The notes: generated by a model not told the origin, from the letters alone. Counted from the stretch's first letter, positions 35,833 to 45,482 are shown. The stretch: DNA of 64,000 nucleotides from Micromonospora sp. LH3U1 (GCF_028475105.1 NZ_CP116936.1:2108001-2172000); one strand, 5' to 3'. Made by a program: numbers and translations.

Positions 35833-38800
35833 TCACACCGCGGTGAACCGCCACTGCTGGTTGGCCGCACTGTGGCAGGTCCACTGCAACAGTCGGGCGC
35901 CGTCGGTGGTGGCGGCGCCGTTGACGTCGACGCAGAGCCCGCTCAGCACATTGCGCACCGTGTAGACCCCGGAGGTTCCCGTCGCGGTCGCGGTGAACTT
36001 CTGCTGGTTGCCGTTGTTGCAGGTGGCCTGCTGGAGGAAGGCACCCGCCGCCGTCGAGCTGCCGATCACCTCGACACACTTGCCGCTGTGCACGGCCTTG
36101 AGGTAGACCGCACCGCTTCCGGCGTCGACGGCCTGCCACTTCTGGTTGTTGCCCCCGGTGGCCGCCCACTGGGTGATCTGGGCGCCGTCGGCGGTGGAGA
36201 CACCGCTGACGTCCATCAGCTTGCCGCTGTGCAGCGCCGTGACCGTCCAGGTCTTTCCCGCTAGGCCACCGCCGGTGGCGGGTACGCCGACGCCGGCACC
36301 GCCGAAGGTGTGCGAGTCGAGATCGAACCAGTTGGTCGAGCTGCCCTTGAACACCATGTAGAGCGTCTGCGTCCCGGACAGGGCGGCGACACTCACCGGT
36401 GTCGTGGACTGGTAGTTGTCCCAACCACCGGTGCTGGGCACGGTTGTCGTGGCCAGCAGCGTCCCGCTCGGCGAGCCGGCTCGCAGCTCGATCGAGCCCC
36501 CACCGGACGGCGACGACAGGCGGTAGCTGACGGTCGTGATGCCCGACAGGCTCATCGGGCTGAACGCGATCCAGTCGTTGTTGGCGATGTCGCCGACGCG
36601 CTTGCCGCTCTCCGCTCCGGACTGCTCGACGACCCGGGTGCCGGACTGGCTGCTGTAGTACTCGGCCTGCTTGTGCTTCGGTTGGAGGATGACCTGCGAC
36701 GTGCCGGTGAGCGGGGCCGAGCCCCCCGCACCGCCACCGTCGGTGTATCGCGCGTTCAACACGTAGAACAGGTTGGCGCCGTCGGGGTGCCCGCCGAGCA
36801 GGTCGGTGGAGATGGTGCCCGAGCAGCCCGGGTACTCGGTGGTCTCGTGTGCGTGGTCGTCGTGACCCAGCGCCGGGTTGAGGACCACCTTGCTGCAGTC
36901 GATCGTCCCGCCGTCGGGGTCGGAGACACTGATCGAGTACGACACCTGGTCGCCGAAGGTGAGCATGCCTCCGTTGGACGGTGTGGTGATGGTGACCACC
37001 GGTGCGCTGTTGCCGACGGTGATCTGGACGTTGGCGAAGCCCGTCTTGCCGGTGTTGTCGGTGACCTTCAACTGCGCGGTGTAGTTGCCGTTGGCCGTGT
37101 AGACGTGCGACGGGTTGGCCGCCGTGGAGGTGGTGCCGTCGCCGAACGTCCACTGGTAGCTGAGGGTGTTGCCTGGGTCCGGGTCGGCCGTGCCCGCACT
37201 GCTGAACTGGACGGTGAGCGGGGCGGTGCCACTGGTGGGCGTGCCGACGGCCTTGGCGATCGGCGACCGACCGCCCTGGATATAGTCGATCCGGTAGAGC
37301 CCGGAATCGCTGTTGCCGCCGCCGAAGTTGGTGCCCCACTCCAGCAGGTAGAGCGAGCCGTCCTTGCCGAACTCCATGTCCATGGGCTTGTTGAACCCGC
37401 CACCGGGTAGGAACGGGTTGGTGCGGGTCACCGCCGAGGAGGAGTCGAAGTGCACCTCCTTGACGAAGCTGCGCGACCACTCGTAGAAGAAGTGCACGCC
37501 GTCGTAGTAGGGCGGGAACTTCGTCGCGGACGGGTTCGACGCGTCGTACCGGTAGACCGGGCCGCCCATCGGCGCCGAGCCGCCGGAGCCGAGCTCCGGG
37601 AAGGTCGGCGAGGTGCCGTAGCCGTACCACATGTTGGGTGCGACGACGGGCCGCAGGCTGGTCAGGCCGGTGTTGTTGGGCGAGTTGTTGACCGGTGCGT
37701 TGCAGTTGAACTTCGCGCCGACGACGCCGGTGTCCGGGTTGAACGGCGCGTAGGGCTGGTTGTCACCGTGGCAGAACGGCCAACCGTAGTTGCCGGCCGA
37801 CTTGATCACGTTGAGCTCGACCAGGCCTTCGGGGCCCCGGTTGGTGGTGGGCGGGTTGCGGTCCGGCCCGTAGTCGGCCAGGTAGACCCAGCCGTTGGCC
37901 GGGTCGATCGAGAACCGGAACGGGTTGCGGAAGCCCATCGCGTAGATCTCCGGGCGGGTCTGCGCGGTGCCCTGGGCGTAGAGGTTGCCCGTCGGGATGG
38001 TGTAGCTGCCGCTGGCTCCGGGGCGGATGCGCAGCAGCTTCCCGCGTAGGTCGTTGGTGTTGCCAGCGGTCCGGGCGGCGTCGAGGTTGGCCTTGCCCGA
38101 CCGCCAGTCCAGCGGCGCGTAGCCCTGCCAGTTGGGGTCGAGGTTCGGCGGTGTGTCGTCACCGGTGCCGATGTAGAGGTTGCCGTCCGGACCGAAGTCG
38201 ATGTAACCACCGGTGTGACCGGGCTCCGGGAACGTCCGGTCACGGTACGCAGGGATGTCGATGATCGTCACACCGCTGGACATGTTCAGCGTGTCACCGC
38301 TGAGGGTGTAGCGAGAGACGCGGTTGACGTCGGTCGAACTGCTCGCCGGTGAGTGGTACAGGTACACGTACCCGTTGGTGGCGAAGTTGGGGTCCAGCGC
38401 CATGCCGGTGAGGCCGTCCTCGCCTCCGGTGTAGACACTCAGCGTGGCGGCGGTCACGGTGCTGTTGGTGGAGGGCTTGAAGATCTTCACCTGCCCGCCG
38501 CGCTGGACGTAGAGCACCCGCCCGTCCGGGGCCACGGCCATCGCCATCGGGTCGACGGTGTTGTCGTCGAGGGTGCGCTTCTCGAAGTTGCCCCAGACGG
38601 TGCCACCGCAGTCGCCAGCGACGTTGCCGGCGGCCCACCGGACGCCACCCAGGACGTGGTTGCGGAAGTTCGTCTCGCTGTAGGAATCGATCGCGTGGCC
38701 CATCGCGGTGGCCCACACCCGCCCGCCGCCCGCGTTGCGACACCAGGAAATCGGATGGTCCGGGCCCATCGCCCGGGACCCCGGGTTGTACGTGCGCTCG

Positions 38801-39381
38801 TCGGCGGTCACCAGCACGTGCACGTTGCCGCGTGGGTTGGTGTCGAAGTTGTACCACTCCTCGCTGCGGGTCCAGCGATCCGGCAGGCCGGCCGTCGACG
38901 GGTGCTGCTTGTCGGCGACGATGGCGGTGCCGGCCAGCACACCGGGGGAGTGCTCAGGCATGTGGGCGCCGCCGTTGACGGTCTGGTCCCACCACGGGTA
39001 CTCGGCCTCGATGCCCATGTCGGTGGCGTTGTGGACGCCGACGATGCCCTTGCCGCTGGCGAGGTAACCCTCCACCGCCTGGCGTTGGGCTGCCGAGGTC
39101 CAGACCATGCCTGAGGTCTGGAACATGATGATGACGTCGAAGGTCGCCAGGTTGGCGGCGGTGAAGACGCTCGCGTCCTCGGTCTGCACCAGTTCGAAGT
39201 TGTTCGCTGCCGCCTGTTGCTGGAACATCGAGATCCCGGCGGGGATCGAGTCGTGCCGGTAGCCGGCGGTCTTGGTGAACAACAGGGCCCGGAAGGCCGG
39301 AGCGGCTGACGCTGGCGGTGCGAGTCCGAGCGCCAGTAACAGGCCGGCGATCACCGAGATGAGCAATGTGTTGCGACGCAT
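35833..39381 (-). CDS. Large secreted ThuA / PQQ-type sugar dehydrogenase / PKD / CBM13 protein
   Basis: 1182 aa. Signal peptide 1-~26. ThuA domain (about 29-250; FRALLFTKTAGYRHDSIPAG, GIVGVHNATDM, HPISWCRNAGGGRVWATAMG). A six-bladed glucose/sorbosone dehydrogenase propeller follows (about 270-700; MAMAVAPDGRVLYVQRGGQV, PGHTGGYIDFGPDGNLYIGT, MGFRNPFRFSIDPANGWVYL, MDMEFGKDGSLYLLEWGTNF). Then a PKD domain (about 715-800; YQWTFGDGTTSTAANPSHVY), a segment with HDDHAHETTEYPGCSGT (about 810-890), a carbohydrate-binding beta-sandwich of CBM6 type (about 905-1035; QAEYYSSQSGTRVVEQSGAE), and a C-terminal CBM13 (about 1050-1182). It would oxidise or bind sugars outside the cell; activity is not proven. 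Stands alone on the minus strand. Confidence 0.87.
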   Translation of the reverse strand: MRRNTLLISVIAGLLLALGLAPPASAAPAFRALLFTKTAGYRHDSIPAGISMFQQQAAANNFELVQTEDASVFTAANLATFDVIIMFQTSGMVWTSAAQRQAVEGYLASGKGIVGVHNATDMGIEAEYPWWDQTVNGGAHMPEHSPGVLAGTAIVADKQHPSTAGLPDRWTRSEEWYNFDTNPRGNVHVLVTADERTYNPGSRAMGPDHPISWCRNAGGGRVWATAMGHAIDSYSETNFRNHVLGGVRWAAGNVAGDCGGTVWGNFEKRTLDDNTVDPMAMAVAPDGRVLYVQRGGQVKIFKPSTNSTVTAATLSVYTGGEDGLTGMALDPNFATNGYVYLYHSPASSSTDVNRVSRYTLSGDTLNMSSGVTIIDIPAYRDRTFPEPGHTGGYIDFGPDGNLYIGTGDDTPPNLDPNWQGYAPLDWRSGKANLDAARTAGNTNDLRGKLLRIRPGASGSYTIPTGNLYAQGTAQTRPEIYAMGFRNPFRFSIDPANGWVYLADYGPDRNPPTTNRGPEGLVELNVIKSAGNYGWPFCHGDNQPYAPFNPDTGVVGAKFNCNAPVNNSPNNTGLTSLRPVVAPNMWYGYGTSPTFPELGSGGSAPMGGPVYRYDASNPSATKFPPYYDGVHFFYEWSRSFVKEVHFDSSSAVTRTNPFLPGGGFNKPMDMEFGKDGSLYLLEWGTNFGGGNSDSGLYRIDYIQGGRSPIAKAVGTPTSGTAPLTVQFSSAGTADPDPGNTLSYQWTFGDGTTSTAANPSHVYTANGNYTAQLKVTDNTGKTGFANVQITVGNSAPVVTITTPSNGGMLTFGDQVSYSISVSDPDGGTIDCSKVVLNPALGHDDHAHETTEYPGCSGTISTDLLGGHPDGANLFYVLNARYTDGGGAGGSAPLTGTSQVILQPKHKQAEYYSSQSGTRVVEQSGAESGKRVGDIANNDWIAFSPMSLSGITTVSYRLSSPSGGGSIELRAGSPSGTLLATTTVPSTGGWDNYQSTTPVSVAALSGTQTLYMVFKGSSTNWFDLDSHTFGGAGVGVPATGGGLAGKTWTVTALHSGKLMDVSGVSTADGAQITQWAATGGNNQKWQAVDAGSGAVYLKAVHSGKCVEVIGSSTAAGAFLQQATCNNGNQQKFTATATGTSGVYTVRNVLSGLCVDVNGAATTDGARLLQWTCHSAANQQWRFTAV

Positions 39382-39902
39382 GCCGTCTCCTAGGTTGGGC
39401 GGGCGTAGGGATTGCGACCACGGGCCTACGACGCGTCAGGTTGACCCTGGACACGCGCGGGGACACGGGCGCGCTGGTCTGTCCTCATGCCGTTCGCCGC
39501 AACGGCAGTCAGACCTGCGGGACGTCACACAGCGTGATGGTGGCTGTGGTTCTCGTCCCGTGGTCCACGAGGTCAGGATGAGCTAGCAATCGATGACTGT
39601 CAATTCGTGAACTAACGTCCGACGTCCTGCCCGGTGGACGGCGTCCGTGCCCGGCTCCCTCGCTGCGGCACCGCCTGTCGATCCCGGCCCGACCTGGCAG
39701 TCAGGCTTGATCGAGCATTGCGGACCCGCATCCAAACATCTATCTTCATACGTGTGATGTTTCATGGGTGTCAAGAGAATGTTTTCGACGCGCGAACGTA
39801 AGTCGCCGCTGTTCCTACGAAAGTTTGATGTCCAGCGCCTCAAAGCCGCCGTAGTGTGGCATTTAAATGTGTCTATGACTACTGTCTGTGAGGGCTCTCG
39901 GG
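39382..39902. promoter_or_regulatory. 521-bp divergent region upstream of the ThuA/PQQ gene and ribose-class ABC operon
   Basis: Comparatively AT-rich from about 39580 to 39900, as expected of promoters. It contains AAACATC (39734-39740) / GATGTTT (39756-39762) as an inverted repeat around TCATACGTGTGA (39746-39757), partly similar to the site near the GntR gene. No gene recognised. Confidence 0.5.
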
Positions 39903-41414
39903 ATGTCAGATCCACCGCCGACGCCGCTTCTCACCCTTCGGGGCATCGGCAAGTCCTTCCTCGGCGTACGCGTTCTCGACGGTGTCGACCTCGATGTCGC
40001 GCCGGGCGAGGTGCACGCCGTCGTCGGTGAGAACGGCGCCGGGAAGTCCACCCTCATGAAAATCGTCTCGGGCGGGTACGCCCCGGACGAGGGCACCGTC
40101 GAGTTCGCCGGTGCACCGCGCGCGTTCCGTGGTCCGCGCGACGCGCAGCGGGCCGGCGTCGGCATCATCCACCAGGAGTTCAACCTGCTCCCGGAGCGCA
40201 CCGTCGCGGAGAACGTCTACCTGGGGCACGAGCCGGTCCGCCGCGGACTTGTCGACCGTCGGGGCATGCTCGACCGCACCAGGCGGCTGCTCGCCTCGAT
40301 CGGGGAGACCACGTTGCCGGCCGACGCCCGGGTGGGGCAGCTCGGTGTCGCACAGCAGCAGGTTGTCGAGATCGCGAAGGCGCTCGCCCTGGACGCGCGG
40401 CTGCTCATCATGGACGAGCCGACCGCCGCGCTGGCCGACCACGAGGTCGAGCTGCTCTACGGGTTGGTGCGCCGGCTCCAGGATCGCGGCATCGGCCTGC
40501 TGTACGTCTCACACCGGCTCGCGGAGGTCTTCGACCTGTCCGGCCGGATCACGGTCCTCAAGGACGGCCGTCGGGTCACCACCGTCGACACCGTGGACAC
40601 CACCGCTGACGAGTTGGTGCGGCACATGGTCGGCCGTGAACTGTCCAGCTACTACCCGGACCGGGCCGCCCCCGAGGACCGCGGTCCGGTGCGGCTCACC
40701 CTCCGCGACGCGGGAAACCGGAAGCTGCGGGACGTGAGCCTTCAGTTGCGCGCCGGCGAGGTGCTCGGTGTCGGCGGCCTACAGGGCTCCGGGCGCTCGG
40801 CGCTGGCCCGTGCGCTCTTCGGGGTGTCCCCGTTCACGACCGGCGACGTCACGCTCGACGACCGGCCGGTCCGGCTGCGTTCGCCACGCACCGCGATGCG
40901 AGCCGGCATCGCCTACGTCACCGAGGACCGCAAGGGCGAGGGGATCGTTCCCCGACAGTCGGTGCTCGACAACGCGCTGCTCGCCAGCCGGGCCGTGTTC
41001 GCTGCTCGGTCCGGCCGTGCCGCCCGGACCGTCCGGGCGCGCGAGTTGCTCGCCGCCGTGGAGGTCCGCGGCGCAGGCGACGATCAGGAGATCCGCTTCC
41101 TGTCCGGCGGCAACCAGCAGAAGGTCGTGCTGGCCCGATGGCTCGCGCTCAACCCACGGATCCTGCTCTTCGACGAACCGACCCGGGGCATCGACGTGGG
41201 CGCGAAGTCAGCCATCCACGACCTCGTCCGCCGCCTCGCCCGCGACGGCGCGGCCGTGCTGATGATCTCGTCCGATCTGCCGGAGCTGTTGGGGATGAGC
41301 GACCGGATCGTCGTCCTGCGCGACGGCCGCATCGCGGGAGAGTTGCCCGCCGGCGCGACCGAGGAGGACGTCATGGCCCTGGCGGTCGGGACCGTGCGGG
41401 AGGCCGCCCAGTGA
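39903..41414 (+). CDS. Ribose-class sugar ABC transporter ATP-binding protein (RbsA type)
   Basis: 503 aa from the ATG at 39903 (MSDPPPTPLLTLRGIGKSFL) with GAGGG at 39890; a GTG at 39888 is the alternative. Two ABC cassettes: the first has Walker A GENGAGKST, Walker B LLIMDEPTAAL; the second has the degenerate P-loop GLQGSGRSA typical of RbsA, and signature LSGGNQQKVVLARW with LLFDEPTRGIDVG. Powers the two permeases downstream. Codes for its own ATPase, unlike the other importers here. Confidence 0.93.
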   Translation: MSDPPPTPLLTLRGIGKSFLGVRVLDGVDLDVAPGEVHAVVGENGAGKSTLMKIVSGGYAPDEGTVEFAGAPRAFRGPRDAQRAGVGIIHQEFNLLPERTVAENVYLGHEPVRRGLVDRRGMLDRTRRLLASIGETTLPADARVGQLGVAQQQVVEIAKALALDARLLIMDEPTAALADHEVELLYGLVRRLQDRGIGLLYVSHRLAEVFDLSGRITVLKDGRRVTTVDTVDTTADELVRHMVGRELSSYYPDRAAPEDRGPVRLTLRDAGNRKLRDVSLQLRAGEVLGVGGLQGSGRSALARALFGVSPFTTGDVTLDDRPVRLRSPRTAMRAGIAYVTEDRKGEGIVPRQSVLDNALLASRAVFAARSGRAARTVRARELLAAVEVRGAGDDQEIRFLSGGNQQKVVLARWLALNPRILLFDEPTRGIDVGAKSAIHDLVRRLARDGAAVLMISSDLPELLGMSDRIVVLRDGRIAGELPAGATEEDVMALAVGTVREAAQ

Positions 41415-41477
41415 GCGCGAGGAGTGAGCCGGGTTTGCGAGCCCCGCAGGCGCGATCGGAGATGGCCCAGTGAGCGC
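41406..41477 (+). repeat. 59-bp inserted element flanked by 13-bp direct repeats
   Basis: GCCCAGTGAGCGC occurs at 41406-41418 and again at 41465-41477, a 59-bp spacing. The first copy holds the ATPase stop (TGA) and the second holds the permease GTG start, so without the element the two genes would overlap by GTGA. The intervening DNA is in frame as SARSEPGLRAPQARSEMAQ. I recall similar sequence as a dispersed repeat in Micromonospora genomes, but that needs a search. Confidence 0.7.
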
Positions 41478-42444
41478 CCTGTCGCTGCTGCCGGCCCGCC
41501 GACCCGTACCGGGCGTGTTCGTGGCCCTGACCCTCACCCTGGCGATCGGCTGGCTGGTCGTCCTGGTCGACGGCGGTCAGCTCTTCAACCAGTCCACGAC
41601 GGTGAGTCTGCTGCACGTCGCCGCCGGCCTCGGGCTCGTCGCCGTCGGTCAGACCCTGGTCATCCTGGGTGGCTCGCTCGACCTCTCCGTGGCGTACGTG
41701 ATCAGCCTCAGCACTCTCGTCGCGGCCGAGACGATGAACGGCAGCGACGGCGCGCTGCTGCCGGCGATCGGCCTGGCGCTCGCCGTCAGCGCCGGCGTCG
41801 GGCTGCTCAACGGGCTCCTCGTCACCAAGCTCCGGGTCAACGCGTTCATCGCGACCCTCGGTGTCGGGCTGCTCCTCAAGGGATACCTCGACAACGGCTA
41901 CGACGGCCCGGCCGGCACCACCTCACCCACGCTCGTGCAGTCTCTCGGCTACCAGCGCGTCGGCCCGGTGCCGCTGTCGTTCCTGCTGCTGGTCGCCGTG
42001 ACCGCGGCGGCCTGGTTCGCGCTCACGCGAACCCGCTTCGGTCACCATCTTGTCGCCGTCGGCGGTGACCCGGAGGTGGCCCGGCTCTCCGGCGTCCGCA
42101 ACGACCGGATCCTCGTCACCGCCCACGTGTTGTGCTCGATGTGCGCCGGGCTCGCCGGCATCTACCTCGCCAGTCGGCTCGGCTCGGGCGCGCCCCGGGT
42201 GGGCACCGAGGGCCTCTACGACCTGGAGTCGATCGCCGCGGTGGTGATCGGGGGGACTGCCCTCGCCGGTGGGCGCGGCGGCGTCATCGGCACGGTCGGT
42301 GGGGTGCTGCTGCTCGCCAGCATCGACGCCATCTTCAACCAGCTCGAGGTCGACGCCTTCTTCAAGCAGGTGATCCGGGGCGCCATCATCATCGCCGCGG
42401 TCGCCGTCTACGCCCGCAGGGCCACGCGAAAGGCGGCTGCCTAG
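41470..42444 (+). CDS. Ribose-class ABC transporter permease (first)
   Basis: 324 aa, GTG start. Eight to ten hydrophobic helices (LSLLPARRPVPGVFVALTLT, then LHVAAGLGLVAVGQTLVILG). Conserved BPD_transp_2 segments GGSLDLSVAYVISLSTLVAA and GGTALAGGRGGVIGTVGGVL. Pairs with the following permease. Separated from the ATPase gene only by the 59-bp element. Confidence 0.92.
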   Translation: MSALSLLPARRPVPGVFVALTLTLAIGWLVVLVDGGQLFNQSTTVSLLHVAAGLGLVAVGQTLVILGGSLDLSVAYVISLSTLVAAETMNGSDGALLPAIGLALAVSAGVGLLNGLLVTKLRVNAFIATLGVGLLLKGYLDNGYDGPAGTTSPTLVQSLGYQRVGPVPLSFLLLVAVTAAAWFALTRTRFGHHLVAVGGDPEVARLSGVRNDRILVTAHVLCSMCAGLAGIYLASRLGSGAPRVGTEGLYDLESIAAVVIGGTALAGGRGGVIGTVGGVLLLASIDAIFNQLEVDAFFKQVIRGAIIIAAVAVYARRATRKAAA

Positions 42445-42446
42445 CC

Positions 42447-43430
42447 ATGCAGACCGTTCAGCGCCGTTCGCTGCCGCTGCGTCTCCCGCGGGTCCGCCCC
42501 GGTGGCGTCCTGCCGATCCTCCTGATTCTCGCGGTGCTGGTGGTGCTCGTCGGCGTTCGGCAGCCCGACTTCCTCGCCCCGCCGTCGCTGATGTCCTTCC
42601 TCGGTCGTTCGGCGCCGGTCATCCTGCTCGCCGCCGGCCAGTACTTCGTGATCGTCTCCGGTGAGTTCGATCTCTCCGTCGGTTCCCTGGTCACCGCGCA
42701 GGTGGTCGTCGCCGCCCGGCTGATCGACGGCGATCCGACGCGCACCTGGCCGGTGGTGGTGCTCCTGCTCGCCTTCGGAGCGCTCGTCGGGCTGGTCAAT
42801 GGGCTGATCACGACCCGCCTGCGGGTGCCGTCGTTCATCACCACCCTCGGCATGTTCCTGATCCTCGTCGGCGCGGTCTACCTGTGGTCCGACGGCGCCC
42901 CGAAGGGTGGGCTCTCCGAGGAGTTCCGGCGGTTCGGTCGGCGGGCCTTCGAGGACGTGCCGCTGCTCGGCCGCGTGCCGTACGCGCTGGTGGTCCTGGT
43001 GGTCCTGGCGGCGGTGGCCGTGCTGCTGATGCGGTCCGACTTCGGTCGGACGCTGGTCGCCGTCGGCGACAATCCGCGCACCGCCGAGATGAGCGGGGTG
43101 CGCGTCTGGCGTACCCGGACGATCGCCTTCATCCTCAGCGGGCTCGCGGCGGCGGTGGCGGCGATCCTCCTGGGCGGCTACAGCGGCGTCTCGTTCCAGG
43201 CCGGCGCGGGCCTGGAGTTCGGTGCGATCACCGCGGTCGTCCTGGGTGGCGTCGCGCTGGGCGGGGGTCGCGGCTCGGTCGTCGGCGCGATGCTCGGTGC
43301 GCTGACCCTCGAACTGCTGTTCGCCCTCATGAATTTCTACGGCGTCTCCGGCGCCCTCAGGTCGACCGTCCAGGGCGGCATCATCCTGCTCGCCGTGGCG
43401 GTCTCGGCAACGCGTTCTTCATCGAGATAA
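42447..43430 (+). CDS. Ribose-class ABC transporter permease (second)
   Basis: 327 aa from the ATG at 42447, 3 bp past the first permease stop. Signatures: APVILLAAGQYFVIVSGEFD, LSVGSLVTAQVVVAAR, TRLRVPSFITTLGMFLILVG, VLGGVALGGGRGSVVGAMLG. The two permeases probably form a heterodimeric channel. Confidence 0.92.
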   Translation: MQTVQRRSLPLRLPRVRPGGVLPILLILAVLVVLVGVRQPDFLAPPSLMSFLGRSAPVILLAAGQYFVIVSGEFDLSVGSLVTAQVVVAARLIDGDPTRTWPVVVLLLAFGALVGLVNGLITTRLRVPSFITTLGMFLILVGAVYLWSDGAPKGGLSEEFRRFGRRAFEDVPLLGRVPYALVVLVVLAAVAVLLMRSDFGRTLVAVGDNPRTAEMSGVRVWRTRTIAFILSGLAAAVAAILLGGYSGVSFQAGAGLEFGAITAVVLGGVALGGGRGSVVGAMLGALTLELLFALMNFYGVSGALRSTVQGGIILLAVAVSATRSSSR

Positions 43431-43442
43431 AGGGGAACCATA

Positions 43443-44624
43443 GTGCGACGTTTCATGGCGGCACTGGCCGCTGTCACCCTGCTGTCCCTTGCCGCCTGTG
43501 CCACCGATGATCCCGCTGCGAGCCCCTCGGGCAGTGCCCCCGCCGCTGGGTCGGGCACCGGTGACCAGTCGAAGTTCTTTGTGCAGGCCGACTACGACGC
43601 CGAGCTCGCGCTGCTCGATGCCGCCCCGACGGGTCCGGCCGACAAGCCGTGGGAGCAGGTGCTCAACCCGACGATGGTGGACACCGCCACGTTCAAGAAG
43701 AGCGGTCCGCACAAGATCTGCTTCTCCAATGCGGCGCTGAACAACCCCTGGCGACAGGTCGGGTTCAAGACCATGCAGGCCGAGGTCGAGGCGCAGCGCA
43801 GTCGCATCAAGGAATTTGTGCACGTCGACGCCGAAGGCAAGGACCAGAAGCAGATCGCGGACATCAACGACCTGCTCGGCAAGGGCTGTGACGCGCTCAT
43901 CGTCTCGCCGAACACCACCGCCACGCTGACCCCGGCTGTGGAGGCGGCCTGTAAGGCGGGGCTGCCGGTCGTCGTCTTCGACCGTGGTGTCAACACGAAG
44001 TGCCCGGTGACGTTCATCAACCCCATCGGGGGTTACGGGTTCGGTCACGTCGGAGCCGAGTTCGTCAGCCAGAAGATGAAGCCCGGCGGTAAGGTCCTCG
44101 CCCTGCGGATCCTGCCCGGTGTGGACGTCCTGGAGACCCGCTGGTCGGCGGCGAAGGTGGCGTTCGACAAGGCGAAGGTCGACGTCGTGGGGGTCGAGTT
44201 CACCGACGGCGATCCGGCCAAGACCAAGAAGATCGTCGACGACTACATCCAGCGGTACGGCACGATCGACGGTGTCTGGATGGACGCCGGAGCGGTGGCC
44301 GTCGCGGCGGTCGAGGCGTTCCAGGACGCGGGCAAGCCTGTTCCGCCGATGAACGGCGAGGACCAGCTCGACTTCCTGAAGATCTGGAAGGACAAGAACC
44401 TCACCGCGATCGCGCCGACCTACCCGACCTACCAGTGGCGTACGCCGATCATCGCCGCGCTGCGGATCCTCGACGGCCAGCAGGTGTCCAACCCGTGGAA
44501 GCTGCCGCAGCCGACCGTCAGCCAGGACAACCTGGACCAGTACCTCGATCCGAGCATGCCGCCGCTGCACTACGCGATGTGCGGCTGCACCGACCTGCCG
44601 GGTTATCCGCAGCGCTGGAAGTAG
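43443..44624 (+). CDS. Ribose-class sugar-binding lipoprotein
   Basis: 393 aa, GTG start. Lipobox LLSLAACA (Cys about residue 19). Periplasmic-binding-protein-like type 1 fold: ALNNPWRQVGFKTMQAEVEA, DINDLLGKGCDALIVSPNTT, VVVFDRGVNTKCPVTFINPI, IQRYGTIDGVWMDAGAVAVA. Delivers a monosaccharide or related sugar to the two permeases. The extra ~50 N-terminal residues after the signal are unusual for RbsB but common in actinobacterial homologues. Confidence 0.9.
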   Translation: MRRFMAALAAVTLLSLAACATDDPAASPSGSAPAAGSGTGDQSKFFVQADYDAELALLDAAPTGPADKPWEQVLNPTMVDTATFKKSGPHKICFSNAALNNPWRQVGFKTMQAEVEAQRSRIKEFVHVDAEGKDQKQIADINDLLGKGCDALIVSPNTTATLTPAVEAACKAGLPVVVFDRGVNTKCPVTFINPIGGYGFGHVGAEFVSQKMKPGGKVLALRILPGVDVLETRWSAAKVAFDKAKVDVVGVEFTDGDPAKTKKIVDDYIQRYGTIDGVWMDAGAVAVAAVEAFQDAGKPVPPMNGEDQLDFLKIWKDKNLTAIAPTYPTYQWRTPIIAALRILDGQQVSNPWKLPQPTVSQDNLDQYLDPSMPPLHYAMCGCTDLPGYPQRWK

Positions 44625-44630
44625 GGTCCG

Positions 44631-45482
44631 GTGTACGCCATCGGCGTCAACCCCTGGGTGTGGGCCTCGCCAGTCGACGACGAGGCCCTGACCGAGCTGA
44701 TCCCACGGATCGCCTCGTTCGGCTTCGACGCGGTCGAGCTGCCGATCGAGCAGCCCGGTGACTGGGACCCGGTCCGCACCCGGGACCTGCTGGCGGCCCA
44801 CGGCCTCGTCGCCGCCGGCGTCTGCGCGGTCACCCCGCCCGGACGGGACCTGGTGAACGCCGCACCGGCCGTCGTGGAGTCGACCGTCGCGTACCTCATG
44901 GGGTGTGTGGCGAGCGCGGCGGCCGTGGGCGCGCCGTGCGTCGGCGGTCCGGTGTACGCCTCGGTCGGCCGCACCTGGCGGATGTCACCGGCGGCTCGCG
45001 CGGCCTGCTACGCGGACTTCCGGCGGGCCTTGACGCCGGTGGCCGAGCAGGCGGGCGAGTCGGGCGTGAGCATCGGTGTCGAGGCGTTGAACCGCTACGA
45101 GACGAGCGTCGTCAACACGATCGAGCAGACGGTCGAGCTGATCGACGGTCTGCCTCCGAGCGTCGGCATCATGATCGACACGTATCACATGAACATCGAG
45201 GAGGCCGACCCCTACGCGGCACTCTCCGTCGCTGGCCGGCACATCAAGCACGTCCAGGTCAGCGGCACCAACCGGGGCGCTCCCGGTGCCGACCACTTCG
45301 ACTGGCCCCGCTTCTTCACCTTCCTGCGGGACACCGGCTACCAGGGCGCGATCTGCATCGAGTCGTTCACCGCGGAGAACGAGACCATCGCCACCGCCGC
45401 GGCGATCTGGCGTCCGTTGGCCCCCTCGCAGGACCGTCTCGCCACGGACGGCCTGCGCTATCTCCGGGAGATCCTCGGGTGA
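44631..45482 (+). CDS. Sugar isomerase/epimerase, ketose 3-epimerase (DTE/DPE)-like TIM barrel
   Basis: 283 aa, GTG start 6 bp after the binding-protein stop. AP-endonuclease-2 fold; metal ligands in IGVEALNRYETSV (Glu), GIMIDTYHMNIEE (Asp), HVQVSGTNRGAPGADHFDW (region of His), and ICIESFTAE (Glu). The DTYHMNIEE and NRGAPG strings are hallmarks of D-tagatose/D-psicose 3-epimerases. In an operon with a ribose-class importer it probably interconverts the imported ketose. Exact substrate unknown. Confidence 0.88.
   Translation: MYAIGVNPWVWASPVDDEALTELIPRIASFGFDAVELPIEQPGDWDPVRTRDLLAAHGLVAAGVCAVTPPGRDLVNAAPAVVESTVAYLMGCVASAAAVGAPCVGGPVYASVGRTWRMSPAARAACYADFRRALTPVAEQAGESGVSIGVEALNRYETSVVNTIEQTVELIDGLPPSVGIMIDTYHMNIEEADPYAALSVAGRHIKHVQVSGTNRGAPGADHFDWPRFFTFLRDTGYQGAICIESFTAENETIATAAAIWRPLAPSQDRLATDGLRYLREILG

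Noticed and set aside
35807-37630. 607-aa minus-strand frame beside the ThuA/PQQ gene
   Set aside because: Out-of-frame reading of the same DNA as the 1182-aa gene, which has a signal peptide and complete domains.
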